From contig NZ_VBSE01000030.1 of NCBI RefSeq assembly GCF_005930975.1, positions 1-41,574 of the forward strand: 41,574 nucleotides of DNA. Reading direction: 5' to 3'. The DNA comes from Apilactobacillus kunkeei. GTDB lineage: Bacteria; Bacillota; Bacilli; Lactobacillales; Lactobacillaceae. Position 1 is the first letter of the stretch, and every line of letters begins with the position of its first letter. Positions 18,002 to 25,698 of the stretch are shown piece after piece. Both the position numbers and the translations under genes were made by a program. Under the pieces are notes generated by a model, which was not told where the DNA came from, searched no databases, and was given only the letters and a program-made list of their open reading frames with translations.

Positions 18002-20449
18002 ATGAGAAAATTAGCAAAAAAAGCTTTCATTCTTTCAACATTGACTTTTGGTGCTTTAGAAGTAACAAGCGTCGCTAACAAAAATTTTAACCCTAAAGAT
18101 AACGTCATCGCTTATGCTTCAGAAACCCAAGATCATTTTGATGCTTCTAGCATGTTCCCAGATAAGACATTTCAAGATATCCTTGTTCAGTCTGTTAATG
18201 AATACGTAAGACATTCGTATCCATTCGGGAGTGGTGCTGCGAAAAGCATCAATGATATAACTCAGAGTGATATAAACCAATTAACTACTTTAGATGCTAG
18301 TAACGAAGCAAATCCTATTGCTTCATTGACTGGAATTAACAATTTAATTAACCTAAACTCAATTAAACTAAAAAATGTTACATTTGATTCTCAAATCAAT
18401 TTTTCACCTCTAAAGAGTCTAAACAATTTGACATCTCTTTCTATAACTTCTTCAAATATAAACAGTCAAATGATTAATAACTTGGATGGATGGAACAATA
18501 CAAAATTAACTAATATTAATTTAACAGATAATAAAATCGATAGTATTGATTTCATGAAACACATAGACATTCCAAACATTCAAAATATTGCTGTTGATTA
18601 CAATCAAATCAGCGATTTTAGTCCACTAGATGGTAAAAATTGGGAACAACTAAAGAGCTTAAGTGCTTCTCATAATCAAATCTCTGATATTTCCCCAATT
18701 GCTAACATCAATTGGCCTAATTTACAAAATTTAGATGCTTCTTACAATAAAATATCTGATATCAGTTCCATTTCAAAAGTAAAATGGGAAAACATTCAAG
18801 AAATTAACGTTTCAAATAATCAGATTAGCGATATCAATGTCATATCTAGCGCTGATTTCCCTAGTATTCAAACAATTAACGCTGATAATAACCTAATTTC
18901 TGATATCAATAGTTTCGCTCACACTAACTGGAAGCAGCTAAATCAAATATCAGTTAACGGAAACAACATTAAAGATATTTCTGCAATGAAGGGACTATCG
19001 ACTATCTATCCTAACTTGCAAACATTTTATGTAGACAATAACCAATTATCAGATCTTTCATTCATGCTAGGATACCAAATCGGCGGTGGTTCTGCTTTAA
19101 ACCAAGCTGTTAATGAATCCTATACACTTAAAAAGCCAAAAATTGGTGACGTTATAAAGATTCCAATTAACCTTGAGGATATTAACACTTATCCTCAAAA
19201 TGCAGTTTTAGACACTGGCAGAACACAATTCATAATAAATCTTCATTCTAATGGATTTACAGCATATGGTACGGATGGAAAAGTATACAACTCATCTGAT
19301 GGATACTCATCTAATGGTATCAGTTATTTAACATATAAATACAATGGTGGTAACCTTCCAACTGTTGCTACTCTTGGTTTCAGAAGTACATTAGGTCAAG
19401 GACAAACTGATCCCTACTTCTCAGGTATTTATAATGTTTCATTAAACTATTCACAAGATGACTTATCAAATGATAAATCTTCTACTTCTAGCTCCGAAGA
19501 ACAAAGCTCTAGTGCTCAATCCTCTGCTTCTAGCTCTGAAAAACAAAGTTCTAGTGCTCAATCCTCTGCTTCTAGCTCTGAAAAACAAAGTTCTAGTGCT
19601 CAATCCTCTGCTAGTTCAAGCTCTGAAAAACAAAGTTCTAGCGCTCAATCCTCTGCTTCCAGCTCTGAAAAACAAAGTTCTAGTGCTCAATCCTCTGCTA
19701 GTTCAAGCTCTGAAGAACAAAGCTCTAGTGCTCAGTCCTCTGCTTCTAGCTCTGAAAAACAAAGTTCTAGTGCTCAATCCTCTGCTTCTAGCTCTGAAGA
19801 ACAAAGCTCTAGCGATCAATCCTCTGCTTCTAACTCTGAAAAACAAAGTTCTAGTGCTCAATCCTCTGCTAGTTCAAGCTCTGAAGAACAAAGCTCTAGC
19901 GCTCAATCCTCTGCTTCTAGCTCTGAAAAACAAAGTTCTAGTGCTCAATCTTCTGCTAGTTCAAGTTCTGAAAAGCAAAGCTCTAGTGCACAACCTTCTG
20001 TTAGTTCAAGCTCTGTAGATCAAAGCTCTAGCGCTCAATCCTCTGCTTCCAGCTCTGAAAAACAAAGTTCTAGTGCACAACCTTCTGCTAGTTCAAGCTC
20101 TGTAGATCAAAGTTCTAGTGCTCATTCTTCTGTTGCAGACAACCACAGCAATAATGCAGGTAATCCTACATCAAAGAAGAGTTCTACTAACACTACTTCA
20201 GACAGCAAATCATCCTCAAATCATGGTAATAACGCTGGTAATCCAAACAAAACCGTTACTATCAAGCATGTAGATCCAGCTGTGCCGGGTAACAATAACA
20301 ATGCTTCTTATCATGATGCTGAAAGCAAAAACAAGTTACCACAAACTGGTAACAAAACTGAACAAAATGTGTTAATCTCCCTCGGTGCAGTTGCAATCGC
20401 TACTGCATTAGGACTAGCTGCATTTGCTCTACGTCGTAAAAATAAATAA
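18002..20449 (+). CDS. LRR and serine-repeat LPQTG surface protein (internalin-like adhesin)
   Basis: An 815-residue predicted cell-wall protein. In order: a signal peptide (about 1-38), an internalin-like leucine-rich repeat block (about 95-345) with repeating N-x-I-S-D-I units, a beta-rich region (about 370-490), fifteen serine-rich 14/15-residue repeats (about 496-711), an Asn/Gly-rich spacer, and LPQTG near 780 with a hydrophobic segment and an RRKNK tail for sortase anchoring. Binding to a host or other surface is inferred from this layout; the ligand is unknown. The ATG at 18002 is preferred because TTAGGAAG ends eight bases upstream; a GTG at 17993 overlaps that site. Divergent from pepN and convergent with the GH70-like gene. 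Confidence 0.85.
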   Translation: MRKLAKKAFILSTLTFGALEVTSVANKNFNPKDNVIAYASETQDHFDASSMFPDKTFQDILVQSVNEYVRHSYPFGSGAAKSINDITQSDINQLTTLDASNEANPIASLTGINNLINLNSIKLKNVTFDSQINFSPLKSLNNLTSLSITSSNINSQMINNLDGWNNTKLTNINLTDNKIDSIDFMKHIDIPNIQNIAVDYNQISDFSPLDGKNWEQLKSLSASHNQISDISPIANINWPNLQNLDASYNKISDISSISKVKWENIQEINVSNNQISDINVISSADFPSIQTINADNNLISDINSFAHTNWKQLNQISVNGNNIKDISAMKGLSTIYPNLQTFYVDNNQLSDLSFMLGYQIGGGSALNQAVNESYTLKKPKIGDVIKIPINLEDINTYPQNAVLDTGRTQFIINLHSNGFTAYGTDGKVYNSSDGYSSNGISYLTYKYNGGNLPTVATLGFRSTLGQGQTDPYFSGIYNVSLNYSQDDLSNDKSSTSSSEEQSSSAQSSASSSEKQSSSAQSSASSSEKQSSSAQSSASSSSEKQSSSAQSSASSSEKQSSSAQSSASSSSEEQSSSAQSSASSSEKQSSSAQSSASSSEEQSSSDQSSASNSEKQSSSAQSSASSSSEEQSSSAQSSASSSEKQSSSAQSSASSSSEKQSSSAQPSVSSSSVDQSSSAQSSASSSEKQSSSAQPSASSSSVDQSSSAHSSVADNHSNNAGNPTSKKSSTNTTSDSKSSSNHGNNAGNPNKTVTIKHVDPAVPGNNNNASYHDAESKNKLPQTGNKTEQNVLISLGAVAIATALGLAAFALRRKNK
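19489..20136 (+). repeat. 42/45-bp tandem repeats encoding serine-rich units
   Basis: Fifteen tandem units of the type SSSEKQSSSAQSSA, with EEQ, EKQ and VDQ variants. Five or more carry one additional Ser codon (45 bp rather than 42 bp). Several units are identical or nearly so at DNA level, and the variants occur in alternating blocks, which suggests recent duplication of multi-unit blocks. Copy number should be unstable. The repeats also keep a Leu-rich second frame open, which is not taken as a gene. Confidence 0.9.
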
Positions 20450-20458
20450 CGATTAATC

Positions 20459-20494
20459 AAAAAGACCTCCGAAATTAATTCGGGGTCTTTTTTT
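20459..20494. terminator. Bidirectional terminator between convergent surface genes
   Basis: AAAAAGACC-t-CCGAA and TTCGG-g-GTCTTTTT form an almost perfect hairpin. It serves the adhesin on the plus strand and overlaps the stop codon of the GH70-like gene on the minus strand. Confidence 0.85.
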
Positions 20495-21140
20495 AGAATA
20501 GAGAATTTAAACGTTTTAAATCATTAATATTAAATTTACGATGCTTACCATCAACTAATCTATTACTCTTTTCGTCACGATTTACCAAACTATATTGAGA
20601 TTGATCTTTAATGAATTCCTGAATAATTGCTTTTAACCACTTAGTGCTCTTAGTTTGGGTGATTTTCATCTCGATTTCTTTTTGAATAACTTGGGTAGCA
20701 TCGTTTAAATCCTTTTGTGAACTGGTAATATCATATGTATCATCGCCATAATCAAAGTATTCGTTCATAAAATTGATATATTGTGTTTCTAGACGTTTAC
20801 TTGGCCACCATGCCATAAGAATTGGACGACGATCCTTAGAAGTTGATTTTTCCCACTTTTGCCCATTTCTAAGAATCATCTTTGGTCGATACCACGTGTT
20901 AAATGTCAGGTATCCGTCTACAGTTGATATATTTTGTTCATCAATCTTGTAAAACGCATTATTTTTAGAATAAGTGTTTTGCGGATTATACGATGGTTTT
21001 ACAATTCCTGAAGTTTCCGCCCTTGAATTTGAGATTGATAAAATCAAACCAACTCCAAACAATGCTGCCACTATCATTGCGCAAGTCACAATTGACAATA
21101 GCAGTTTTTTGCGCAAGAAACTCAGCTGTCCTTTTTTCAT
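20493..21140 (-). CDS. Membrane-anchored protein with a GH70 glucansucrase N-terminal-like segment
   Basis: A 215-residue protein. Residues ~8-38 form one hydrophobic segment after a basic start (signal anchor). From about residue 70 the sequence reads like the part of GH70 glucansucrases just before the catalytic barrel: DGYLTFNTWYRPKMILRNG, then STSKDRRPILMAWWPSKR, YINFMNEYF, and a helical IQKEIEMKI-TKWLKAIIQEFIKDQ stretch. None of the later GH70 catalytic motifs (nucleophile, acid/base, stabiliser) are present; the frame ends cleanly at a terminator. The ATG at 21140 has AGGAG eight bases upstream. Either a remnant of a large glucansucrase or a short family in its own right. Catalysis is not expected; sugar or glucan binding is only a guess. 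Confidence 0.65.
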   Translation of the reverse strand: MKKGQLSFLRKKLLLSIVTCAMIVAALFGVGLILSISNSRAETSGIVKPSYNPQNTYSKNNAFYKIDEQNISTVDGYLTFNTWYRPKMILRNGQKWEKSTSKDRRPILMAWWPSKRLETQYINFMNEYFDYGDDTYDITSSQKDLNDATQVIQKEIEMKITQTKSTKWLKAIIQEFIKDQSQYSLVNRDEKSNRLVDGKHRKFNINDLKRLNSLF

Positions 21141-21261
21141 TATAAGTTCTCCTAGTTTCATATTATGATACTAATTTTACCACAAAAGAATATTTCTCTT
21201 GCTTCATTGATAAAATCATGAAATATTAGATATTATTGTTTAATTCTAGGAGATGTTTATA

Positions 21262-21897
21262 TTGAAAGCAAAGATGTTGTTTAGAATCATCTTGTACATA
21301 ATTGGACTAAATGTTTTAGCACTTGGTACAACACTATTCGCATGCGGAAAACTCGGGGTTAGTTCGTTAGTCTCTGTACCACAAACTCTATCATTTATTT
21401 TAAATACTACTTTGGGTCATGCCACTACGATGTTCTTTATTGTTTTGGTGGTCATCCAATTAATTATCATTAGAAAATTTGAATTAAAAATAGTTTTACA
21501 ATTGGTACTAGCATTTGTTTTTGGTTGGCTGGTTGATTTTTATGGATTAACCGTTGGATTGAAAAGGATTCCATTACAGGGATATGCTGAAAAAATCCCA
21601 GTAACTTTACTAGCCATTTTATGTACAGCATTAGGGATTTTTATGATGGTAAAAGCATCTTTCGTCCTAATCCCAGCTGATGGATTTGTTAATGTCATCA
21701 GTGATAAATTTAATAAACCATTTGGCCAAATGAAGTTTTGCTTTGACGCATCCATGATTATCATCACAATCATTTTAGGATTGGTATTTTTACACCGCAT
21801 TACTTCAATTGGGATTGGAACTGTTTTAGCAGTCCTTTTTGTTGGTCAATTGATTAACCTATTTAATTATATTGTGGACAAGACAAAAAAAGCTTAG
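21262..21897 (+). CDS. YczE/YitT-like integral membrane protein
   Basis: A 211-residue protein with about five to six transmembrane helices and little else. The stretch ALGTTLFACGKLGVSSL near the N-terminus and the VLIPADGFVNVISDKFNKPFG loop are typical of the YczE/YyaS/YitT-type membrane proteins of Firmicutes, whose role is not established. The TTG at 21262 has AGGAG nine bases upstream, whereas the ATG at 21253 is only one base from the same site, so TTG is preferred. Single gene, divergent from the GH70-like gene, ending in a strong hairpin. Confidence 0.75.
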   Translation: MKAKMLFRIILYIIGLNVLALGTTLFACGKLGVSSLVSVPQTLSFILNTTLGHATTMFFIVLVVIQLIIIRKFELKIVLQLVLAFVFGWLVDFYGLTVGLKRIPLQGYAEKIPVTLLAILCTALGIFMMVKASFVLIPADGFVNVISDKFNKPFGQMKFCFDASMIIITIILGLVFLHRITSIGIGTVLAVLFVGQLINLFNYIVDKTKKA

Positions 21898-21919
21898 AGC
21901 ATCTGCTCTAAGCTTTTTT
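21885..21919. terminator. Bidirectional terminator
   Basis: AAAAAAAGCTTAGAGC and GCTCTAAGCTTTTTT pair perfectly over the loop ATCT. It ends the YczE-like gene and the minus-strand DUF3278 operon. Confidence 0.9.
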
Positions 21920-21920
21920 G

Positions 21921-22400
21921 TTATTTAAATTTACGACGGTATCCTAAATATATTGTGAAAAGATATAATATCGTATATACAGTAAAGAAAATAAATCCGA
22001 AGTCGCCGCCCAAAAATAAGTTGAAACAAATAAGAAACATAATTACAAATACTAATGTAATTATGCTTTCATTAAAATAGCTTTTGATAGCTCTTTTTCG
22101 TTCAGCATCGTCACCATAATCATATTCATCTAATCCATATCGTTTCACTACAACATTCATATACGTTAGCGCAATTAAAGCAGCTGTTATATTTGCAAAG
22201 ATCAAACCAATCAAGATGTTGGAATTATCGTAGAAGTTTCCTATTATTAGCGATGTGAAAGACGAAACCAAAAGAAAGACAATAAGACCGAATGCCACCT
22301 TATTGGCCGCCTCAGAAATTACCTTATTGGTAAATTCATCAAATGGTTTATTAATACCGTAAATAAATTTAACTAATTTTGTAAATAAAGATTCATTCAT
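21921..22400 (-). CDS. DUF3278-like membrane protein, paralogue C
   Basis: A 159-residue protein opening with MNESLFTKLVKFIYGINKPFDE and four hydrophobic segments (about 36-55, 60-85, 112-132, 134-150). It is clearly paralogous to the gene directly upstream. The ATG at 22400 was chosen because AGGAG lies seven bases upstream; two earlier ATGs overlap that site. Its ribosome site lies in the end of paralogue B, so the two are coupled. The family call is DUF3278, often found beside small XRE regulators in lactobacilli. The function is unknown. Confidence 0.7.
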   Translation of the reverse strand: MNESLFTKLVKFIYGINKPFDEFTNKVISEAANKVAFGLIVFLLVSSFTSLIIGNFYDNSNILIGLIFANITAALIALTYMNVVVKRYGLDEYDYGDDAERKRAIKSYFNESIITLVFVIMFLICFNLFLGGDFGFIFFTVYTILYLFTIYLGYRRKFK

Positions 22401-22411
22401 ATTCATTCTCC

Positions 22412-22909
22412 TCATCTTTTAAATAGACGACAATACTGCATATAAATTACCACCAAATTACCAATAAAAAAACCGATAAACATTGGCGAAATACTTTCGT
22501 ACATTCCCATATATCTGAACCAAATCGAAATCGGATACATAGTGAGTAACAAAATCAATACAGACGTGAATAATCTGCTGATAATAAATCTTTTACTATA
22601 AATCTTTTGTTCTTCTTCATTATCAAATTCATAGCGATCCAATTTATTTTTTCTAATGATTCTACCTATATATGCACTTGCAATCAAATACACAAAGGTA
22701 TCGGCAATAATTAAACCACTTACTACATTCATAGGACTAAACCAACTTATCAGTACCATCAATGCATATGCTGAAACAATAAGATATACCATTAACCAAA
22801 TCGCGATTTTATTTCCAGCGTCGTTAATGACGTCCCTGGCAAACTCATCAAACGGTTTGCTAATTCCATAAAAATTTTTAACTAGTTTTATAAACAAAGA
22901 TTCCTTCAC
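22412..22909 (-). CDS. DUF3278-like membrane protein, paralogue B
   Basis: A 165-residue membrane protein with the same opening pattern as paralogue C (MKESLFIKLVKNFYGISKPFDEFARDV) and four hydrophobic segments. Between the helices lies a charged stretch (KNKLDRYEFDNEEEQKIYSKR) that matches the position of DEYDYGDDAERKR in paralogue C. Start is GTG at 22909, overlapping the XRE stop by four bases, with AGGAG inside the XRE gene. The two paralogues have diverged too far for a very recent duplication. Confidence 0.7.
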   Translation of the reverse strand: MKESLFIKLVKNFYGISKPFDEFARDVINDAGNKIAIWLMVYLIVSAYALMVLISWFSPMNVVSGLIIADTFVYLIASAYIGRIIRKNKLDRYEFDNEEEQKIYSKRFIISRLFTSVLILLLTMYPISIWFRYMGMYESISPMFIGFFIGNLVVIYMQYCRLFKR

Positions 22910-23112
22910 CGGTTATTCACTCCTTCATTCCAAAATAAAGTATTTAAATCTGTTTTTAGTGTTTTGGCAATATTGAAACATAGTTTCAAACTCGGATTGT
23001 ATTCTCCCTTTTCAATCAAACTTAAAGTCTGACGAGAAATACCAACTAGCTGCGCTAGATCTTTTTGCTGAATATTCAATTTGGTCCGTATTTCTTTAAC
23101 TCGATTTTCCAA
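22906..23112 (-). CDS. Small XRE-family transcriptional regulator
   Basis: A 68-residue protein that is almost entirely a Cro/cI-type helix-turn-helix: KLNIQQKDLAQLVGISRQTLSLIEKGEYNPSLKL, then the typical TLKTDLNTLFW ending. No sensor or dimer domain is attached. It lies between DUF3278-like genes A and B. This gene pairing (tiny XRE plus a small membrane protein) suggests that it controls its own operon and that the membrane proteins may modulate it; the latter is inference only. A long inverted repeat upstream of the operon is the candidate operator. Confidence 0.9.
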   Translation of the reverse strand: MENRVKEIRTKLNIQQKDLAQLVGISRQTLSLIEKGEYNPSLKLCFNIAKTLKTDLNTLFWNEGVNNR

Positions 23113-23133
23113 AAATAACCCCTCACAGCTTCT

Positions 23134-23664
23134 TTATTTTTGAATTTTATTTTTTAAAGTTATATATACAGTAAAGCCACCAATCACAGAAAAAGCTAAT
23201 ATCATTAAATTATTCCATGGACTTAACACTCTCTCTGCTAAAGTGTTACCAGCGTTATTGGGACCACCAAAGATAACAAGTGCCCTTTCCAAAATGAAAA
23301 AAGATATACCACAATTAAATCCACGACGTTTAGCCTTTTTTACCAACGTTTCATATGATTGTTCATTCGTTACATCAATTAAATCAATTTTACTTTTACG
23401 TATTTTATATTTGAGAAACGCTAACACCAATAACATAGCTAATAAGTTAATTGATAATACGACTGCTAATAAGTTAGATAAAAAGTTGGCAGAAGGTGAA
23501 TTTAAAAAGAAACATCCGGCAACCAAGAATTCAATAAGACTAAATAGGAAATAAGATCCGAACGCAATAAAACCACTTTCATACATGACATTTTGTTGGT
23601 ATTCATCTTTTTTTAATGGAACACCAAATTCATATTCAATAATTTTGTTTAATATTTTTTTCAT
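23134..23664 (-). CDS. DUF3278-like membrane protein, paralogue A
   Basis: A 176-residue protein, first in the operon. It opens with MKKILNKIIEYEFGVPLKKDEY and has four hydrophobic segments (about 33-52, 60-83, 115-132, 148-168), with a charged loop KIRKSKIDLIDVTNEQSYETL between the second and third. It is the most diverged of the three paralogues, but hydrophobic layout and the opening FGxPxxxDE pattern agree. AGGAAG lies about eleven bases before the ATG. Function unknown. Confidence 0.65.
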   Translation of the reverse strand: MKKILNKIIEYEFGVPLKKDEYQQNVMYESGFIAFGSYFLFSLIEFLVAGCFFLNSPSANFLSNLLAVVLSINLLAMLLVLAFLKYKIRKSKIDLIDVTNEQSYETLVKKAKRRGFNCGISFFILERALVIFGGPNNAGNTLAERVLSPWNNLMILAFSVIGGFTVYITLKNKIQK

Positions 23665-23689
23665 TAGATATGCACTTCCTAATTTTTAG

Positions 23690-23725
23690 GTAATATATAT
23701 ATTCCATATGTAAACTATATATTAC
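23690..23725. promoter_or_regulatory. Inverted repeat upstream of the DUF3278/XRE operon
   Basis: GTAATATATA (23690-23699) and TATATATTAC (23716-23725) are perfect inverted arms separated by 16 bases. They lie 25-60 bases before the first gene of the operon, where promoter and operator would be expected. Autoregulation by the small XRE protein is inferred. The arms are AT-rich, so chance is a real possibility. Confidence 0.4.
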
Positions 23726-23781
23726 ATAAATTAAAAATGCAAGTATAGAAAAAGATATCTTTTTAGACGTCTCTTTTATTA

Positions 23782-24261
23782 TTATTTATGATATGGACTA
23801 CCTTCATTAATCATGAAGGCACGATAAATTTGTTCGGTTAATACCAAGCGCATCAATTGATGTGGCAAGGTAAAACGGCCAAATGAAATTTGAGTGTCAG
23901 CACGTTTTAAAACCTTTGGCGCAAGACCAAGTGATCCACCGATTACAAAAGTGATATCTGAATGACCATATGTGGCCAACTTATCGATTTCTTTGGCAAA
24001 TTCTTCGGATGCACGTTCTTTACCAAGAATGGCTAGTGCATATACATATTCCTTGTCGGCAATCTTGTCCAGAATTCTAGTTCCTTCTTTATCCATAACA
24101 TCTTGCATCTCAGATTCACTAAGGGATTCAGGCGCTTTCTCATCTGGAACCTCAATAATCCGAAACTTACAAAAACGTGATAAACGCTTGCTGTACTCAT
24201 CAATTCCGGCCTTAAAATACTTTTCTTTTAATTTTCCAACCACAACTAGTTTAATATTCAT
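23782..24261 (-). CDS. rlmH: 23S rRNA pseudouridine-1915 N3-methyltransferase RlmH
   Basis: SPOUT-family methyltransferase that modifies pseudouridine 1915 in helix 69 of 23S rRNA, using S-adenosylmethionine. The 159 residues are exactly the family length. It begins [16 protein letters not shown], has the SAM-knot motif FVIGGSLGL, and ends in the conserved [14 protein letters not shown], where the terminal YHK is required. The ATG at 24261 has AGGAG nine bases upstream; the frame to 24294 runs through it. In many Firmicutes rlmH lies near the replication origin, after htrA and walRK; neither is here. A DnaA-box-rich region lies directly upstream. Confidence 0.96.
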   Translation of the reverse strand: MNIKLVVVGKLKEKYFKAGIDEYSKRLSRFCKFRIIEVPDEKAPESLSESEMQDVMDKEGTRILDKIADKEYVYALAILGKERASEEFAKEIDKLATYGHSDITFVIGGSLGLAPKVLKRADTQISFGRFTLPHQLMRLVLTEQIYRAFMINEGSPYHK

Positions 24262-24602
24262 TTGTGAAATCTCCTTTTTGAATTTTAGAACCACTATATT
24301 TAGTATGTGGAAATGTTGTTAACTACTACTAATATTGTCCACAGATTGTCAAGGTTTTTCACGAGTTATCCACATCTGTGCATATGCTATTTTAACCCGT
24401 GTAACACTCAAAAAATACTGTCACACAGGCGTTTCACAGTACTGCGTTTTCCGTGTAACTTTCTTTTCCACAATGTTATCCACAGAGTTATCCACATGAG
24501 GTGGAAAACTAAAAAATAGCGATAATTATTGATTTTTCGGGCATATATATAGATCGAAAAAATTTTAATTTTTCTAGTTATACACCGAATGTATGTTTTT
24601 TT

Positions 24603-24637
24603 CTTTGTGAAAAGTTTTGGATTAAAATTTCACAAAG
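24603..24637. repeat. 10-bp inverted repeat beside the DnaA-box cluster
   Basis: CTTTGTGAAA (24603-24612) and TTTCACAAAG (24628-24637) are perfect inverted arms with a 15-base loop, and no T run follows. The TTTGTGA/TCACAAA half-sites resemble Rex or CRP-type operators, but their spacing is too wide for one dimer. It may be a structural element of the origin-like region. Confidence 0.5.
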
Positions 24638-24679
24638 ATTATTATACAAAATTAAGTAATTGTTCGTAAAATTTTATAT

Positions 24680-24708
24680 AAAAAAAAGCGTTGAATTTAA
24701 TCAACGCT
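24680..24708 (-). terminator. Terminator of the DyP peroxidase gene
   Basis: AGCGTTGA and TCAACGCT form a stem over ATTTAA. Read on the minus strand it is followed by a run of eight T, just after the peroxidase stop codon. Confidence 0.85.
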
Positions 24709-24726
24709 CTCATAAATAAATGGTAA

Positions 24727-25677
24727 TTATTTAGTTGGTAATTCGCCTTCAACGATTTGGTCTAACGTTGTCATAGAAGGTATAAAGAACACGTTACCAG
24801 TCACTGGATCAGAGAAATCTAGTAAGCGGTCGGATTGCCCAAACATGTTTTCAAGCATGCGCTTAGTAACTGTCCAATGTCTAGCATAACCAATGAAGTA
24901 TGTTCCAGTCTTACCAGAGCTAGGATCTGAGAATGGGACATTCATTCTGACAATCTTGTGTTCAACACCATCGTCGTTATCTTGAGATGCGACGTTATGT
25001 GAGTTTTTAAGTTTTTCGTCATCTTCTAATTCCAAATCGGAGTATTTCTTTCTTCCGATAGCCTTTTCTTGGTCTTCAGTCTTTAATGCATTCCAAGCAT
25101 CCATGTTATGAATGTATTTTTGAGCAAATGCGTACGAACCATTTTCAAAGTCAGGGTCTTCATCCCCAATAATAGCGTATCCTGAAGCCTTTTGAATTTC
25201 AGGATTTTCAGTTCCATCAACAAACCCGATGATAGCTCGACCTTCAAAATATCTAAATCCCTTTGTTTCATCTTCAACGGTTGCAAAATCACGGTAGTAA
25301 TTTCTGATTTGACTAGCAACTTCATATACCACTGCTTCAGAATCTGCACGAATGTGGATAAATAAATCGGCAGGTGTTGATGGTGAAGTATATTTAGGTC
25401 CCTTTACTGGTTTAAAGTCTTCTAATTCTTGTGGCTTCTTCGCGTCAGCAAATAAATAATCCCATGCTGAGTTAGAGAACCCAAACGCTACTTTCAAATG
25501 TTCTTCAGGATATCTGATATTCATTGAACGTAAAATGGCTTGTTCTCTAGATACTAATTCGACAACCTTTTCACGGTCATCGTCTGCGTTACTTCTATTA
25601 ATAGTTAATGTCGTAAATAATACATTTTTTCCCGCATCTTTATATACGTCTTGTGCGTCAGTAGGATCGAATGGCAT
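24727..25677 (-). CDS. DyP-type heme peroxidase
   Basis: A 316-residue dye-decolorising peroxidase of the short, cytoplasmic YfeX-like class without a Tat signal. The family motif GFVDG is at 151-155, with catalytic Asp154. The proximal heme ligand is probably His227 in NSHNVA, and the distal Arg is Arg244 in KIVRMNVP. The end motif FDFSDPVTGNVFFIPS is typical. It reduces peroxides with an unknown electron donor. An AGAAGG ribosome site lies before the ATG at 25677. It is divergent from catalase, with a perfect PerR box match in its promoter. Lactic acid bacteria do not make heme, so activity should depend on scavenged heme. Confidence 0.92.
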   Translation of the reverse strand: MPFDPTDAQDVYKDAGKNVLFTTLTINRSNADDDREKVVELVSREQAILRSMNIRYPEEHLKVAFGFSNSAWDYLFADAKKPQELEDFKPVKGPKYTSPSTPADLFIHIRADSEAVVYEVASQIRNYYRDFATVEDETKGFRYFEGRAIIGFVDGTENPEIQKASGYAIIGDEDPDFENGSYAFAQKYIHNMDAWNALKTEDQEKAIGRKKYSDLELEDDEKLKNSHNVASQDNDDGVEHKIVRMNVPFSDPSSGKTGTYFIGYARHWTVTKRMLENMFGQSDRLLDFSDPVTGNVFFIPSMTTLDQIVEGELPTK

Positions 25678-25698
25678 GGTAGTACCTTCTTTCGTTAT

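Larger units (their letters stand above)
24262..24726. other. Non-coding region with a DnaA-box cluster (origin-like)
   Basis: 465 bases without a credible gene. TTATCCACA occurs exactly three times on the plus strand (24366-24374, 24476-24484, 24488-24496). TTTTCCACA (24464-24472) fits the relaxed consensus, and TTGTCCACA (24335-24343), TTATACACC (24578-24586) and an inverted ATTTCCACA (24306-24314) differ by one base. CCGTGTAAC is directly repeated at 24397 and 24451. The right half (24510-24690) is very AT-rich. Box number, spacing and AT-rich flank resemble a replication origin or a strong DnaA-titrating/regulatory locus. No dnaA or dnaN gene is in the window, so origin status is not proven. 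Confidence 0.7.

Noticed and set aside
19458-20018. Open Leu-rich frame inside the serine-repeat region
   Set aside because: It is the repeat read in another frame; the Ser/Glu frame has signal peptide, LRRs and LPQTG, so this is a by-product of repeat codon use.
19489-20136. Possible CRISPR-like array of short repeats
   Set aside because: Units are directly adjacent coding repeats without unique spacers, within one continuous reading frame.
24323-24334. Three TAG/CTA triplets beside a DnaA box as a DnaA-trio element
   Set aside because: The polarity relative to the nearest box is opposite to the Bacillus DnaA-trio as I understand it, and three triplets can occur by chance.
24307-24519. 70-residue plus-strand frame in the DnaA-box region
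   Set aside because: No ribosome site, composition unlike neighbouring proteins, and it runs straight through the DnaA boxes.
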